NCBI RefSeq assembly: GCF_958453765.1
Contig: NZ_CAUDZA010000007.1
Coordinates: 1-64,000, forward strand
Origin: Phascolarctobacterium_A succinatutens_B
GTDB taxonomy: Bacteria; Bacillota; Negativicutes; Acidaminococcales; Acidaminococcaceae
Length of the DNA: 64,000 nt
Direction: 5' to 3'
The notes beneath the pieces were generated by a model. The model was not told the DNA's origin. It saw only the letters and a program-made list of their open reading frames with translations, and searched no databases. Positions within the stretch are counted from its first letter, which is position 1. Every line of letters starts with the position of its first letter. A program made the position numbers and the translations under genes. Below are positions 35,136 through 43,799 of the stretch, one piece after another.

Positions 35136-36071
35136 TCACTCCTCTATCTCAATCCCCATGATAGGTCCCCAATCAGCCAAAGTTCTTTCAGACGTTGGAC
35201 TTTTAATATATACATGTAACTTATCAATATCAAATTCTAATCCTCTTGCACCATTCATTCCAGCATATGTCTTTACCACTCTCTCCACAACTATTTCTTT
35301 TTGCCCCTTATTCAAATAATACCAATTAGAATTTACATAAACAACAACAAAATATTGCCCTCTAAATCTGCATCCATCATATAGGCCATTTAGAGTATTA
35401 CTAAGGACTTTATCATATGATTCTATTAATTCTTTTAATACTGCTGCATCAACAATTTTTTTCTTTTCCTCTTCTATTTCTGGCGTTTTATTTTTTGTTA
35501 CGTCCACAACTCTATTTTCACTAGTTTGATTTTCTATCTTTTTATTTTCTACACTAGTTGTACAAGGAACAAATTTCACTAACAAAAACATAATTACACC
35601 AAAAATTGCATATACTGTTAATGCAACCCATTTGGTACTTTTAAATAAATCAGGATATAATTTTTCTATCTCTACTCTTTTTTCATTATCAAATCTACGA
35701 CACTTTCCAATATACTCATCAATAGAATCCACATATTTAAATTTAAGTTCTAACTCATCTCCTAACGACTTCATCAAATCACAAAGATCTAACATCTCCA
35801 ATTTAATTTCAACATTAACTTTATCTGTTTTAAGTTTTTCCCCTTTCAAGATAGAAAATTCCTTTTCAGCATAATTTTCACACTTGTTCACTATATCAGT
35901 AATAGCTAACGTTCTATCTATACCATAATCATTTTCTATTAACTTAAATGACATCAAAACACATTTTTTTAAATTCTTAGCAGCTTTATGTCGAGCTATC
36001 TCTCCATTTACAATGCTATTATATGTAGTGTAAAATACTGATTCCCAATTATCCTTTGAATACTCATCCAC
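35136..36071 (-). CDS. Unknown membrane-anchored protein
   Basis: The product is about 311 residues. A GTG at 36071 (VDEYSKDNW) sits at proper distance from AAAGGTG; a GTG nine bases earlier lies too close to it. The N-terminal 165 residues are charged and helical, one transmembrane segment lies near 170-190 (VALTVYAIFGVIMFLLVKFV), and a C-terminal domain of about 95 residues follows a Lys/Glu-rich linker. The gene is AT-rich (many AAA and GAA codons), unlike its neighbours, and looks acquired. No family recognised. Confidence 0.72.
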   Translation of the reverse strand: MDEYSKDNWESVFYTTYNSIVNGEIARHKAAKNLKKCVLMSFKLIENDYGIDRTLAITDIVNKCENYAEKEFSILKGEKLKTDKVNVEIKLEMLDLCDLMKSLGDELELKFKYVDSIDEYIGKCRRFDNEKRVEIEKLYPDLFKSTKWVALTVYAIFGVIMFLLVKFVPCTTSVENKKIENQTSENRVVDVTKNKTPEIEEEKKKIVDAAVLKELIESYDKVLSNTLNGLYDGCRFRGQYFVVVYVNSNWYYLNKGQKEIVVERVVKTYAGMNGARGLEFDIDKLHVYIKSPTSERTLADWGPIMGIEIEE

Positions 36072-36269
36072 AAATATCACACCTTTCCAAATTGATCTAT
36101 AGAAAGTATATCATTCTCCCCTCCCTAGAGTCAAATGTTTTTAACATCTATTGTTATTATCAACTATAGATACTAAAATAGTCAAACACTTTTAGGTTTC
36201 TCATCAATATCCATCTTAGAATAAACAAGGCAAAAATGCTAAACTTACTTTAGATATGTCCACGCACAC

Positions 36270-36318
36270 AAAAAGCGCACCCCCTGCCGCCGTTTTCACG
36301 GCAGCAGAGAGTGCGCCA
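36270..36318 (-). terminator. Terminator of clpB (copy B of a duplicated hairpin)
   Basis: On the minus strand GCGCACTCTCTGCTGCCG pairs with CGGCGGCAGGGGGTGCGC around TGAAAA, followed by TTTTTG. It is almost the same as the hairpin at 34080-34117. Confidence 0.88.
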
Positions 36319-36334
36319 AGTCTCACAGCATATT

Positions 36335-38875
36335 TTATTTTACAACAACGTCGATGGCATCATCAGCAAGCACAACCTCAACCTTGTCGCCATTTTTAAT
36401 TTCGCCTGCAACAATCTTCTTGCCCAGGATGTTTTCAACAGTGTGGACAATCAGACGTTTCAACGGACGGGCACCGAAGGCAGGATCAAAGCCGGCCTTT
36501 GCCAGGAAAGCAACAGCCTCGTCAGTATAAGTAAGCGTCAACTCAAGCTGCTTGTTCAGACGGTCGCCCAGTTCATGCAGTACCAGTTTAACGATTTCCT
36601 TAATCTGTTCTGCCTGCAGCGGTTTAAACACAACGATGTCATCAACACGGTTCAGGAATTCCGGACGGAAGAAGTTCATCAGCATCTGCTGAATCTTTTC
36701 TCTGTCCATAGAGCCCTGCGCCTTCATAATCTCGCTACTGCCAAGGTTACTGGTCATGATAATCAAAGTATTCTTGAAGTCAACGATACGGCCTTTACCA
36801 TCAGTCAAACGGCCATCGTCCAGAACCTGCAGCAATACGTTAAAGACATCTGCATGTGCCTTTTCGATTTCGTCCAACAGGATTACGCTGTACGGATGAC
36901 GGCGTACAGCCTCGGTCAGCTGACCGCCTTCGTCATAGCCGACGTATCCGGGAGGCGCACCGATCAGACGAGATACGGTATGCTTCTCCATGTATTCGCT
37001 CATATCGATACGAACCATGTTGCGTTCATCATCAAAGAGCACCTCGGCCAAGGTCTTAGCCAGCTCAGTCTTGCCGACACCGGTAGGACCAAGGAAGATA
37101 AAGGAACCAATCGGACGGTTAGGATCCTTGATACCGGCACGTGCACGGATAACAGCCTCGCTGACAGCCTTGACTGCTTCATCCTGACCGATAACATGCT
37201 CGTGCAGGATTTCCTCCAGGTGAACAAGTTTAGCACGTTCACCGGTGCCTAAGCGAGCAACAGGAATGCCGGTCCAGGTGCTGACAACTTTGGCGATATC
37301 CTCTTCGTCAACCTCTTCCTTGAGCATAACATTGTCATTGCCGTTTTCATCCTTCTTGGACAAAGCAGCCAATTCCTTCTGCAGCTCAGGCAGACGGCCG
37401 TATTTCAATTCAGCCATTTTATTCAGGTCATAGTCGCGCTCAGCCTGCTCCATCTGGTTTTTCACAGCATCGATTTCCTTCTTTACCTCACGCACGCGGG
37501 CAATAGAAGCCTTTTCTGCATCCCAGCGTTTAACAAGCTCGTCATTTTCCTTACGCAGCTTTGCCAGCTCCTCATTCAGCTTAGCCAAACGATCCTTGGA
37601 CTGAGCATCCTCCTCTTTGCCCAAAGCCTGAGCTTCGATTTCCAGCTGCAGGATACGACGTTTGCTTTCATCAAGCTCGGTCGGCAGCGAATCAATTTCG
37701 GTACGCAGACGGGCAGCAGCCTCATCTACCAGGTCAATAGCCTTATCAGGTAAGAAACGGTCATTGATATAACGGTTAGAAAGCACAGCAGCAGCCACCA
37801 GGGCAGCGTCTTTAATGCGCACGCCATGATGTACCTCATAGCGCTCACGCAGGCCACGCAGGATGGAAATTGTATCTTCAACGCTTGGCTCCTTAACCAT
37901 TACCGGCTGGAAACGACGCTCCAGTGCACTGTCCTTTTCAATATACTTACGGTATTCGTTCAGCGTAGTTGCACCGATGCAGCGCAGCTCGCCACGTGCC
38001 AGCATCGGTTTCAGGATATTGCCTGCATCCATAGCACCTTCAGCAGCACCAGCACCGACAACGGTATGCAGCTCATCAATAAACATGATAATCTGACCGG
38101 CGCTTTCGCTGACAGCCTTCAATACTTTTTTCAGACGCTCTTCGAACTCACCACGGTATTTGGCACCGGCAACCAGAGCTGCCAGGTCCAGAGCATACAG
38201 GGTTTTATTCTTCAGGCTCTCCGGTACATCGCCGGCAATAATACGTCTTGCCAGACCTTCGACGATGGCAGTTTTACCAACGCCAGGCTCACCGATAAGC
38301 ACCGGATTATTTTTCTTACGACGCGAAAGGATTTCAATCGTACGACGGATTTCCTCATCACGGCCGATTACCGGATCCAGCTTGCCTTCTTTAGCTTTTG
38401 CCGTCAAATCCTGGCCGTATTTTTCCAGCGTCTTTTTAGTTTCATCATTTGCTTCGCTATTTTGATACTGCATAAATGCCGCCTCAACTTTTTTCTTGTC
38501 TATACCATATTTACGGAAGAGCGATACTACATCGCTGTCACCGTCACTTGCCATAGCCGCAACCAGCTGGCCGATGCCGATTTCTTCCTTACTTTGTCCC
38601 AAAATAGCCATTACTCTGGCAAAGCCGGTACCCATCATCAGCTGACGGTCCTGACCTTTAACTCCGGGGATTTTCTTTACTAAAGCCTTAGCATCCTTGC
38701 TGAAAGCATTTTCATCAATGTGCAGGCTCTGCAGCAAATATTTAAAGAAGCCGTCGCTGCCGCACAATGCTGCCAGAACATGTGCCGTTGTCAGCTCCTG
38801 GTGATAGTTCATAACTGCCTGCTGCTGAGCAGCCTCCAATATAGCCTTTACCTCTTCACTGTAGCGTTCATTCAT
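36335..38875 (-). CDS. clpB: ATP-dependent disaggregase ClpB
   Basis: The 846-residue HSP100 chaperone starts at MNERYSEEVKAIL behind AAGGAGGTG; the longer reading to 38914 is not supported. Order: N-domain (1-150), AAA-1 with GEPGVGKTA (near 197), a coiled-coil middle domain (about 400-520, rich in Lys/Glu/Leu), and AAA-2 with GPTGVGKTE (near 596). It resolves aggregates together with DnaK. The promoter carries two TTGACTTT units in tandem. Confidence 0.97.
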   Translation of the reverse strand: MNERYSEEVKAILEAAQQQAVMNYHQELTTAHVLAALCGSDGFFKYLLQSLHIDENAFSKDAKALVKKIPGVKGQDRQLMMGTGFARVMAILGQSKEEIGIGQLVAAMASDGDSDVVSLFRKYGIDKKKVEAAFMQYQNSEANDETKKTLEKYGQDLTAKAKEGKLDPVIGRDEEIRRTIEILSRRKKNNPVLIGEPGVGKTAIVEGLARRIIAGDVPESLKNKTLYALDLAALVAGAKYRGEFEERLKKVLKAVSESAGQIIMFIDELHTVVGAGAAEGAMDAGNILKPMLARGELRCIGATTLNEYRKYIEKDSALERRFQPVMVKEPSVEDTISILRGLRERYEVHHGVRIKDAALVAAAVLSNRYINDRFLPDKAIDLVDEAAARLRTEIDSLPTELDESKRRILQLEIEAQALGKEEDAQSKDRLAKLNEELAKLRKENDELVKRWDAEKASIARVREVKKEIDAVKNQMEQAERDYDLNKMAELKYGRLPELQKELAALSKKDENGNDNVMLKEEVDEEDIAKVVSTWTGIPVARLGTGERAKLVHLEEILHEHVIGQDEAVKAVSEAVIRARAGIKDPNRPIGSFIFLGPTGVGKTELAKTLAEVLFDDERNMVRIDMSEYMEKHTVSRLIGAPPGYVGYDEGGQLTEAVRRHPYSVILLDEIEKAHADVFNVLLQVLDDGRLTDGKGRIVDFKNTLIIMTSNLGSSEIMKAQGSMDREKIQQMLMNFFRPEFLNRVDDIVVFKPLQAEQIKEIVKLVLHELGDRLNKQLELTLTYTDEAVAFLAKAGFDPAFGARPLKRLIVHTVENILGKKIVAGEIKNGDKVEVVLADDAIDVVVK

Positions 38876-38967
38876 CACGCTGCACCTCCTTCTATCAGGT
38901 TCAATAGCAGTCAATAACCGAATGGACTCTTTTCCATTTCCGGACCACTATTCACTTTCTAATTGCT

Positions 38968-38996
38968 ATTATATCAGCAAAAGTCAAAAAGTCAAA
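38968..38996 (-). promoter_or_regulatory. clpB promoter with direct TTGACTTT repeats
   Basis: On the minus strand TTGACT and TATAAT have a 16-base spacer. TTGACTTT occurs twice with a period of 8 bases, covering the -35 box. CtsR sites are direct TTTGACC-type heptads with a period of 10, so this is similar but not canonical. Confidence 0.55.
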
Positions 38997-39038
38997 TAGT
39001 TTTCTGTGTTAATTCAGTGAAAAATTACCATCATTTTG

Positions 39039-39208
39039 TTGACATATTGTTAGCTTTGTGGCAATATTAATAGCATGTCGTTCTGTCGGCCAAGTACCCT
39101 TAACCCCAAAGACCATCGGCTAACCCCGGCCGTTTTGACCTTTATGCGTACTTCCACCAACAGGTCTATAATTATATTATTTGTCATGTTTTATGAGGAG
39201 GAAACAAA
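39039..39208 (+). promoter_or_regulatory. lrgAB promoter and 135-nt leader
   Basis: TTGACA (39039-39044) and CAATAT (39062-39067) have a 17-base spacer. In the leader, CGGCC (39088 region) pairs with GGCCG (39128 region) and is followed by TTTT, with AACCCC repeats inside. It may be a conditional terminator. With the clpB promoter it accounts for the gene-free stretch 38876-39208. Confidence 0.5.
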
Positions 39209-39571
39209 ATGTCACCCACCAGCTTATTGCGCGGTATTGCCTTTTTGCTGCTTTTGCAATGGGTATCCACGCTTATCATCAACGCCCTCGGCGTACCATT
39301 TCCGCCCGCTCTTTTGGGAATGCTGATTTTAACGGCACTTCTCTGCGGCAACGTTATTCCGGCAAGCTCCATCGAGGGCATCTGCGATATCCTGATTTCC
39401 AAAATGGGCATGCTGTTTTTACCGGCAGGCGTCAGCGTTATATTATATGTAGATGTTATCAAAGCTGAGCTGCTGCCCATTACTGTTACCATTGTTGTCT
39501 GCAGCATTGTCGTTCTGAGCATTACAGCCTTCTTTATCGAAGCAATGCTTAAAGGAAAGGAGAGTCAATGA
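39209..39571 (+). CDS. lrgA: CidA/LrgA family holin-like protein
   Basis: The 120-residue protein has four hydrophobic segments and the family segment LGVPFPPALLGMLILTALL. It is the small partner of a CidA/CidB or LrgA/LrgB pair, linked in other Firmicutes to murein hydrolase export and to overflow metabolism or pyruvate traffic. The start follows GAGGAGG; it overlaps lrgB by four bases. Confidence 0.9.
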   Translation: MSPTSLLRGIAFLLLLQWVSTLIINALGVPFPPALLGMLILTALLCGNVIPASSIEGICDILISKMGMLFLPAGVSVILYVDVIKAELLPITVTIVVCSIVVLSITAFFIEAMLKGKESQ

Positions 39572-40284
39572 TGCTTTTTCCTGACGTTTTACTTAACTCA
39601 CCGCTCTTTGGCATCGGTCTGACAGTTATCCTGTACGTTATCAGCGAAATCATCATCGACCGCTTCAGCCTGAACATCATTCCGCCCTTCGTTATCGCCT
39701 GCCCTCTGGTCATTGCTGTCATCGTTCTGGCGCCCGGCGTAGAGTACAAACAGTACGAGGCAGGTGCGGAATTCATTAACTTTCTTTTAGGACCGGCAAC
39801 CATCGCTCTGGCCCTGCCCCTGTACAAGAATCGTGAACTCATCATGGCCAAGGCCGGTGCTATTGCCGGCGGCGTTACATTGGCAACGCTTTCGGCTATC
39901 ATAGTGGTTTACTTCTGTGGCAAGGCCATGGGTACCAGCGAGCAGGTTCTGCTTTCGCTCATCCCCAAATCCATTACCACGCCAATCGCCATTGACGTTT
40001 CCAAAACCATCGGCGGCATTCCGGCATTGACTACGGCTGCTGTTATCTTTACCGGCATGCTGGGTTCAACCTTTAATCACAAGCTGCTGCGTCTTCTGGG
40101 AATCAAAAGCCATTTGGCTGCCGGCCTCGCTATCGGCGCCTCCAGCCACGGCCTCGGCACCAGCGTCTGCGCCAATGTCAGCCCCGTTCAGCTGGCTATC
40201 GGCGGTGTAGCGATTGCCCTTACCGGCATCAGCACCTCTATCCTGGCACCGATTTTACTGCCGATTTTAAAAAGCATCTGGTAA
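39568..40284 (+). CDS. lrgB: LrgB/CidB family membrane protein
   Basis: The 238-residue protein has about eight hydrophobic segments. The family signatures FINFLLGPATIALALPLYK and PKSITTPIAIDVSKTIGG, and the end SHGLGTS plus the CANVSPVQLAIGG region, are clear. It is cotranscribed with lrgA. Confidence 0.94.
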   Translation: MMLFPDVLLNSPLFGIGLTVILYVISEIIIDRFSLNIIPPFVIACPLVIAVIVLAPGVEYKQYEAGAEFINFLLGPATIALALPLYKNRELIMAKAGAIAGGVTLATLSAIIVVYFCGKAMGTSEQVLLSLIPKSITTPIAIDVSKTIGGIPALTTAAVIFTGMLGSTFNHKLLRLLGIKSHLAAGLAIGASSHGLGTSVCANVSPVQLAIGGVAIALTGISTSILAPILLPILKSIW

Positions 40285-40296
40285 GCAGATAAAGCA

Positions 40297-40345
40297 AAAG
40301 CCCAAATTCTCACATACATTTCATGTGGGAATTCGGGCTTTTTTT
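40297..40345. terminator. Bidirectional terminator behind lrgB
   Basis: AAAAGCCC/GGGCTTTT and inner ATTCTCACAT/ATGTGGGAAT arms form a long hairpin with T-runs on both strands. It also ends the convergent small gene at 40350. Confidence 0.9.
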
Positions 40346-40349
40346 GTTT

Positions 40350-40610
40350 TTAGAGATGCGGAATAATCCCGCGCAGCTCGGAAAAAATTACTGCCGCCTT
40401 ATCTGCAGGATATACGCTGCACGGCAGCTGCCGCAGATCCTCCGTGCGCCAGCCTTTGTTTTCTTCCGCCAGCTTGGTCAGTGCTTCTTCCAAATCATGT
40501 GCGAGCACAACAGCAATCGCATCAAGATAAAATTCGCTGTTGACGCAGGGCTCATCAATCATACTGTGACTGTGATATGTTTTGTTGTGTCGCCAAACGT
40601 AAATGTTCAT
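40350..40610 (-). CDS. Small protein of unknown function
   Basis: The 86-residue protein starts MNIYVWRHNKTYHSHSMIDE behind GGAGGG. It is soluble, rich in acidic residues and Trp, and has SEFYLDAIAVVLAHDLEEAL in the middle. I do not recognise a family. The good ribosome site and flanking terminators support a real gene. Confidence 0.7.
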   Translation of the reverse strand: MNIYVWRHNKTYHSHSMIDEPCVNSEFYLDAIAVVLAHDLEEALTKLAEENKGWRTEDLRQLPCSVYPADKAAVIFSELRGIIPHL

Positions 40611-40699
40611 GCAGCATCCCTCCGTTCATGGTGATATTTGTTTAATTCTTGGGAGGGAGCAGTTTTTCCTGCTGAAAGACCCCAAAGTCGAAACAACGT

Positions 40700-40743
40700 A
40701 AAAAAGGACTACCACGCTAAGCATGATAGTCCTCAAATTATCT
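40700..40743 (-). terminator. Terminator of the metF-metH operon
   Basis: On the minus strand AGGACTA and TAGTCCT pair around a 25-base loop, followed by TTTTTTACG. It overlaps the region just behind the metH stop. Confidence 0.8.
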
Positions 40744-40752
40744 GTATATAAA

Positions 40753-43110
40753 TTATTTGCCCAGGATTTCGTTGACGTAGTTTACCGCACTGACAGCGTT
40801 CGGTGCATAATGCTCGGCACCGATGGTATCAGCGTATTCCTGCGTGAGCACCGCACCGCCGACAACAACCTGACAGTCACATTCATTATGCAACGCAGCA
40901 ATAGTTTCTTCCATTGCGCCTACTGTCGTTGTCATCAATGCAGATAAACCGACAACCTTGGCGTCAGTTTTCTTGGCTGCCTCCACAACTGCTTCCACAG
41001 GCACATCCTTGCCCAAGTCAAGCACGCGATAACCATAGTTTTCCAACAGTACCTTAACGATGTTTTTGCCGATATCATGGATATCACCGTGGACGGTAGC
41101 AATAATCACTGTTTCTCCCTGTGTTTCACCCACGCCGACAGCCTCACGGATAACCTCAAAGGCTGCCTTCGCCGCATCAGCGCTCATCAGAAGCTGCGGC
41201 AGGAAGAGAGTTTTCTTTTCAAAGCCATGACCGACAAAATCAAGCGCAGGAATCATATACTTGTTAATGATATCCAAAGGCTTTTCGCTTTCCAGAGCCT
41301 TGGCTGCGGCCTGACGCGCAGGTCCCTGCAGTCCTTTGACAATGGCATCGTAAAGACCCATTTCGCTTACTGTTGTTGCTGCAGCCTTCGGTGCATCTGC
41401 ATAATGCTGCACGTATTCCTTGCAACCCTCGTCATAGCCTGCCAGCGCACGATAACCGTAATAAGCATCCATCATCGGCTTGCTCTGCGGATTGATAATG
41501 CCACAGGAAAGGCCTGCTGCCATCGCCATGCTGAAGAAGGTGCTGTTGACGGCATCACGGCCGGGAAGACCGAAGGAAATATTGGAAACACCCATAACAG
41601 TGTTGATGCCGCGTGCCTTCATCGTGCGGATAACCTCACAGGCAATCGCCGCGTTATCGGCACCGGTGGAAATCGTCAGTGCCAGCGGGTCCACAACTAT
41701 ATTGCGGCTTTCAATGCCGTATTCGGCCGCACGGGCGATAATTTTTTCGGCCACAGCGATACGTCCTGCTGCAGTAGCGGGAATACCGCTGTCATCAAGA
41801 CACAGTGCAACCAGCACAGCGCCGTATTTTTTAGCCAGCGGCAGCACATGCTGCAGGCTGTCCTCCTTGCCGTTGACGGAATTGAGCATCGGCTTGCCGT
41901 TATAAAGGCGCAGTGCTTTTTCCATTGCTTCGTAATTAGATGTATCAATCTGCAGCGGGGTATCGGTAATCGCCTGCAGCGCCGGCACAGCCTTTGCGGC
42001 CATTGCCGCTTCGTCAATGCCCGGCGTTCCAACGTTAACGTCCAGAATCTGCGCGCCTACGCCAATCTGCTCCAGACCGAGGCGGCACACATAATCAAGG
42101 TCACTGTTGACCAATGCTTCCTTCAAACGCTTTTTGCCTGTAGGATTGATGCGTTCGCCGATAATTATAGGACCTTCGCCAAGATGCACTGCCTTGCCGT
42201 AGGAGGATACCGCCGTCAGACGGCAATCACGCGTACCTCCGGGCTGCAGAGTTTTGCATTTGGCAATCATCTGCGCAATATGCTCCGGCGTTGTACCGCA
42301 GCAGCCGCCGACGATGCTTGCTCCCTTGCCTGCAAGCTCGTACATCAGCTCCGCATATTCCTCCGGGCCGACATCAAAGCAGGTCTTGCCGTCACGCTGT
42401 ACCGGCAGTCCGGCATTCGGATTGATAATCAATGGCAGGCTAGTTGCCGCCAGCATCTGCTGGAACAGCTTACCCACCTGCACCGGTCCCAGACCGCAGT
42501 TAAAGCCGATGGCATCTACGCCCAGGCCTTCGCACATCAGAGCGGCAGCCTCTACCGTAGCACCGGTCAACAGCTTGCCATCCTCGTCAAAGGTCATGGT
42601 CACGCAAATCGGCAAATCACAGTTTTCCTTAGACGCCAAAACCGCAGCTTTGATTTCATAGGTGTCGCTCATCGTTTCGATAAGAATAAGATCCGCACCG
42701 GCAGCAGCACCGTAACGTACCATTTCGCCGTAGGCTTCTACTGCCTTTTCAAAAGGCAAATCGCCATAAGGAGCCAACAGCTTGCCTGTCGGTCCCAAAT
42801 TCAGCGCAACAAATTTATTTTCCCTGCCACCGCAGGCCTTCTTGGCAATCGCCACAGCCGCTTCGATGGTTTCCTTGCAATCCAGGCCGGAGCCTGCCAG
42901 CTTCAACGGATTAGCGCCGAAGGTATTGGATTTTACGATATTGGAGCCTACATCAAGATAACTGCGATGCACAGCCTCTACAATATCGGGGTGTGTAAAA
43001 TTCCAGCTTTCGGGCAGCTCACCCGGCTGCAGACCGCGTGCCTGCAGCTGTGTGCCGGTGGCACCATCAAAGAACAGCATTTGCTTGCCTAACAATTCCT
43101 TAAAATTCAT
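40753..43110 (-). CDS. metH: Cobalamin-dependent methionine synthase lacking the reactivation domain
   Basis: The 785-residue protein has three of the four classical MetH modules: homocysteine-binding barrel (1-300, zinc ligands in NCGLG near 203 and GGCCGTT near 267), pterin-binding domain (about 310-560, GERINPTGKKRLKEAL), and cap plus B12-binding domain (about 580-785) with the cobalt-ligand motif GDIHDIGKN near 675. The C-terminal AdoMet reactivation domain of E. coli MetH (about 1227 residues) is missing, but a separate gene for it lies 16 bases upstream. Methyl-THF comes from metF in the same operon. Confidence 0.95.
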   Translation of the reverse strand: MNFKELLGKQMLFFDGATGTQLQARGLQPGELPESWNFTHPDIVEAVHRSYLDVGSNIVKSNTFGANPLKLAGSGLDCKETIEAAVAIAKKACGGRENKFVALNLGPTGKLLAPYGDLPFEKAVEAYGEMVRYGAAAGADLILIETMSDTYEIKAAVLASKENCDLPICVTMTFDEDGKLLTGATVEAAALMCEGLGVDAIGFNCGLGPVQVGKLFQQMLAATSLPLIINPNAGLPVQRDGKTCFDVGPEEYAELMYELAGKGASIVGGCCGTTPEHIAQMIAKCKTLQPGGTRDCRLTAVSSYGKAVHLGEGPIIIGERINPTGKKRLKEALVNSDLDYVCRLGLEQIGVGAQILDVNVGTPGIDEAAMAAKAVPALQAITDTPLQIDTSNYEAMEKALRLYNGKPMLNSVNGKEDSLQHVLPLAKKYGAVLVALCLDDSGIPATAAGRIAVAEKIIARAAEYGIESRNIVVDPLALTISTGADNAAIACEVIRTMKARGINTVMGVSNISFGLPGRDAVNSTFFSMAMAAGLSCGIINPQSKPMMDAYYGYRALAGYDEGCKEYVQHYADAPKAAATTVSEMGLYDAIVKGLQGPARQAAAKALESEKPLDIINKYMIPALDFVGHGFEKKTLFLPQLLMSADAAKAAFEVIREAVGVGETQGETVIIATVHGDIHDIGKNIVKVLLENYGYRVLDLGKDVPVEAVVEAAKKTDAKVVGLSALMTTTVGAMEETIAALHNECDCQVVVGGAVLTQEYADTIGAEHYAPNAVSAVNYVNEILGK

Positions 43111-43126
43111 AAATTAAATCTTCTCC

Positions 43127-43765
43127 TCAAACTTTCTTAATATCAGTATCTCTGTAAGGACAGTTTATATTACTGCAGGTCATACATTTATTCTGCACGC
43201 AGGCAGCATCTTCCGATAAGCCGATGATTGCCGTCACCGACTTGGACGGAGCCATCATCAGTCCGTCCGTCAGCGTCAGGCCGATGCGTTTGGCGCAGTT
43301 CAGCACTGCGAACAGCTGACGCTGCTCCTCCAGCGGCCAATCTCCGTAACCAGGCGAAAAGCGCGGACGCTGCAGCAGACCGCCGGTTTCAGCCTGCGCC
43401 TGCACTTCATCGCAATAGCTTTCAATCAGCGCCGCTGCCACAGCCTGAGCCGCCGCACCTTCAGCAACGCTGATGAGCGCAAGGCGGCGGATGGCTGCGT
43501 CCACCCTGCTGCCGAGTGTTGCACCCATAAGCAGCACAGTGTCGCAACCCTTTAAATGACGCGCCAACGCACGCGAATGAAAGCGTACGCCGCAGTCCAG
43601 CGTTACGCCTGCCTCATCTGCCGTTATCGCATGCTTTTGCAGGATATAACGCGCCTGCACCTCATTGCGCAGCTTCAGATAAACCGTATCCACTAAAATT
43701 TCTGCTGCCTTATCTCCCGGCTTGGCCCGCAGATAGCGCAGCGCTTCCTTTTGCTTAAATTCCAT
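43127..43765 (-). CDS. Stand-alone MetH reactivation domain protein
   Basis: The 212-residue protein resembles the C-terminal AdoMet-binding activation domain of methionine synthase: RYLRAKPGD early, and RFSPGYGDWPLEEQ (near residue 136) followed by LTDGLMMAPSKSVTAIIG. The tail has a Cys cluster (CVQNKCMTCSNINCPYR) that could bind metal. It should reductively methylate cob(II)alamin in trans for the adjacent metH. It lies between metF and metH in one operon. Confidence 0.9.
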   Translation of the reverse strand: MEFKQKEALRYLRAKPGDKAAEILVDTVYLKLRNEVQARYILQKHAITADEAGVTLDCGVRFHSRALARHLKGCDTVLLMGATLGSRVDAAIRRLALISVAEGAAAQAVAAALIESYCDEVQAQAETGGLLQRPRFSPGYGDWPLEEQRQLFAVLNCAKRIGLTLTDGLMMAPSKSVTAIIGLSEDAACVQNKCMTCSNINCPYRDTDIKKV

Positions 43766-43799
43766 AACAACAACCTGACTTTTGCGCCATAGCGCAGGA

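Noticed and set aside
41077..43092. 671-codon plus-strand ORF
   Set aside because: Complement of metH, with no recognisable domain and no start signals.
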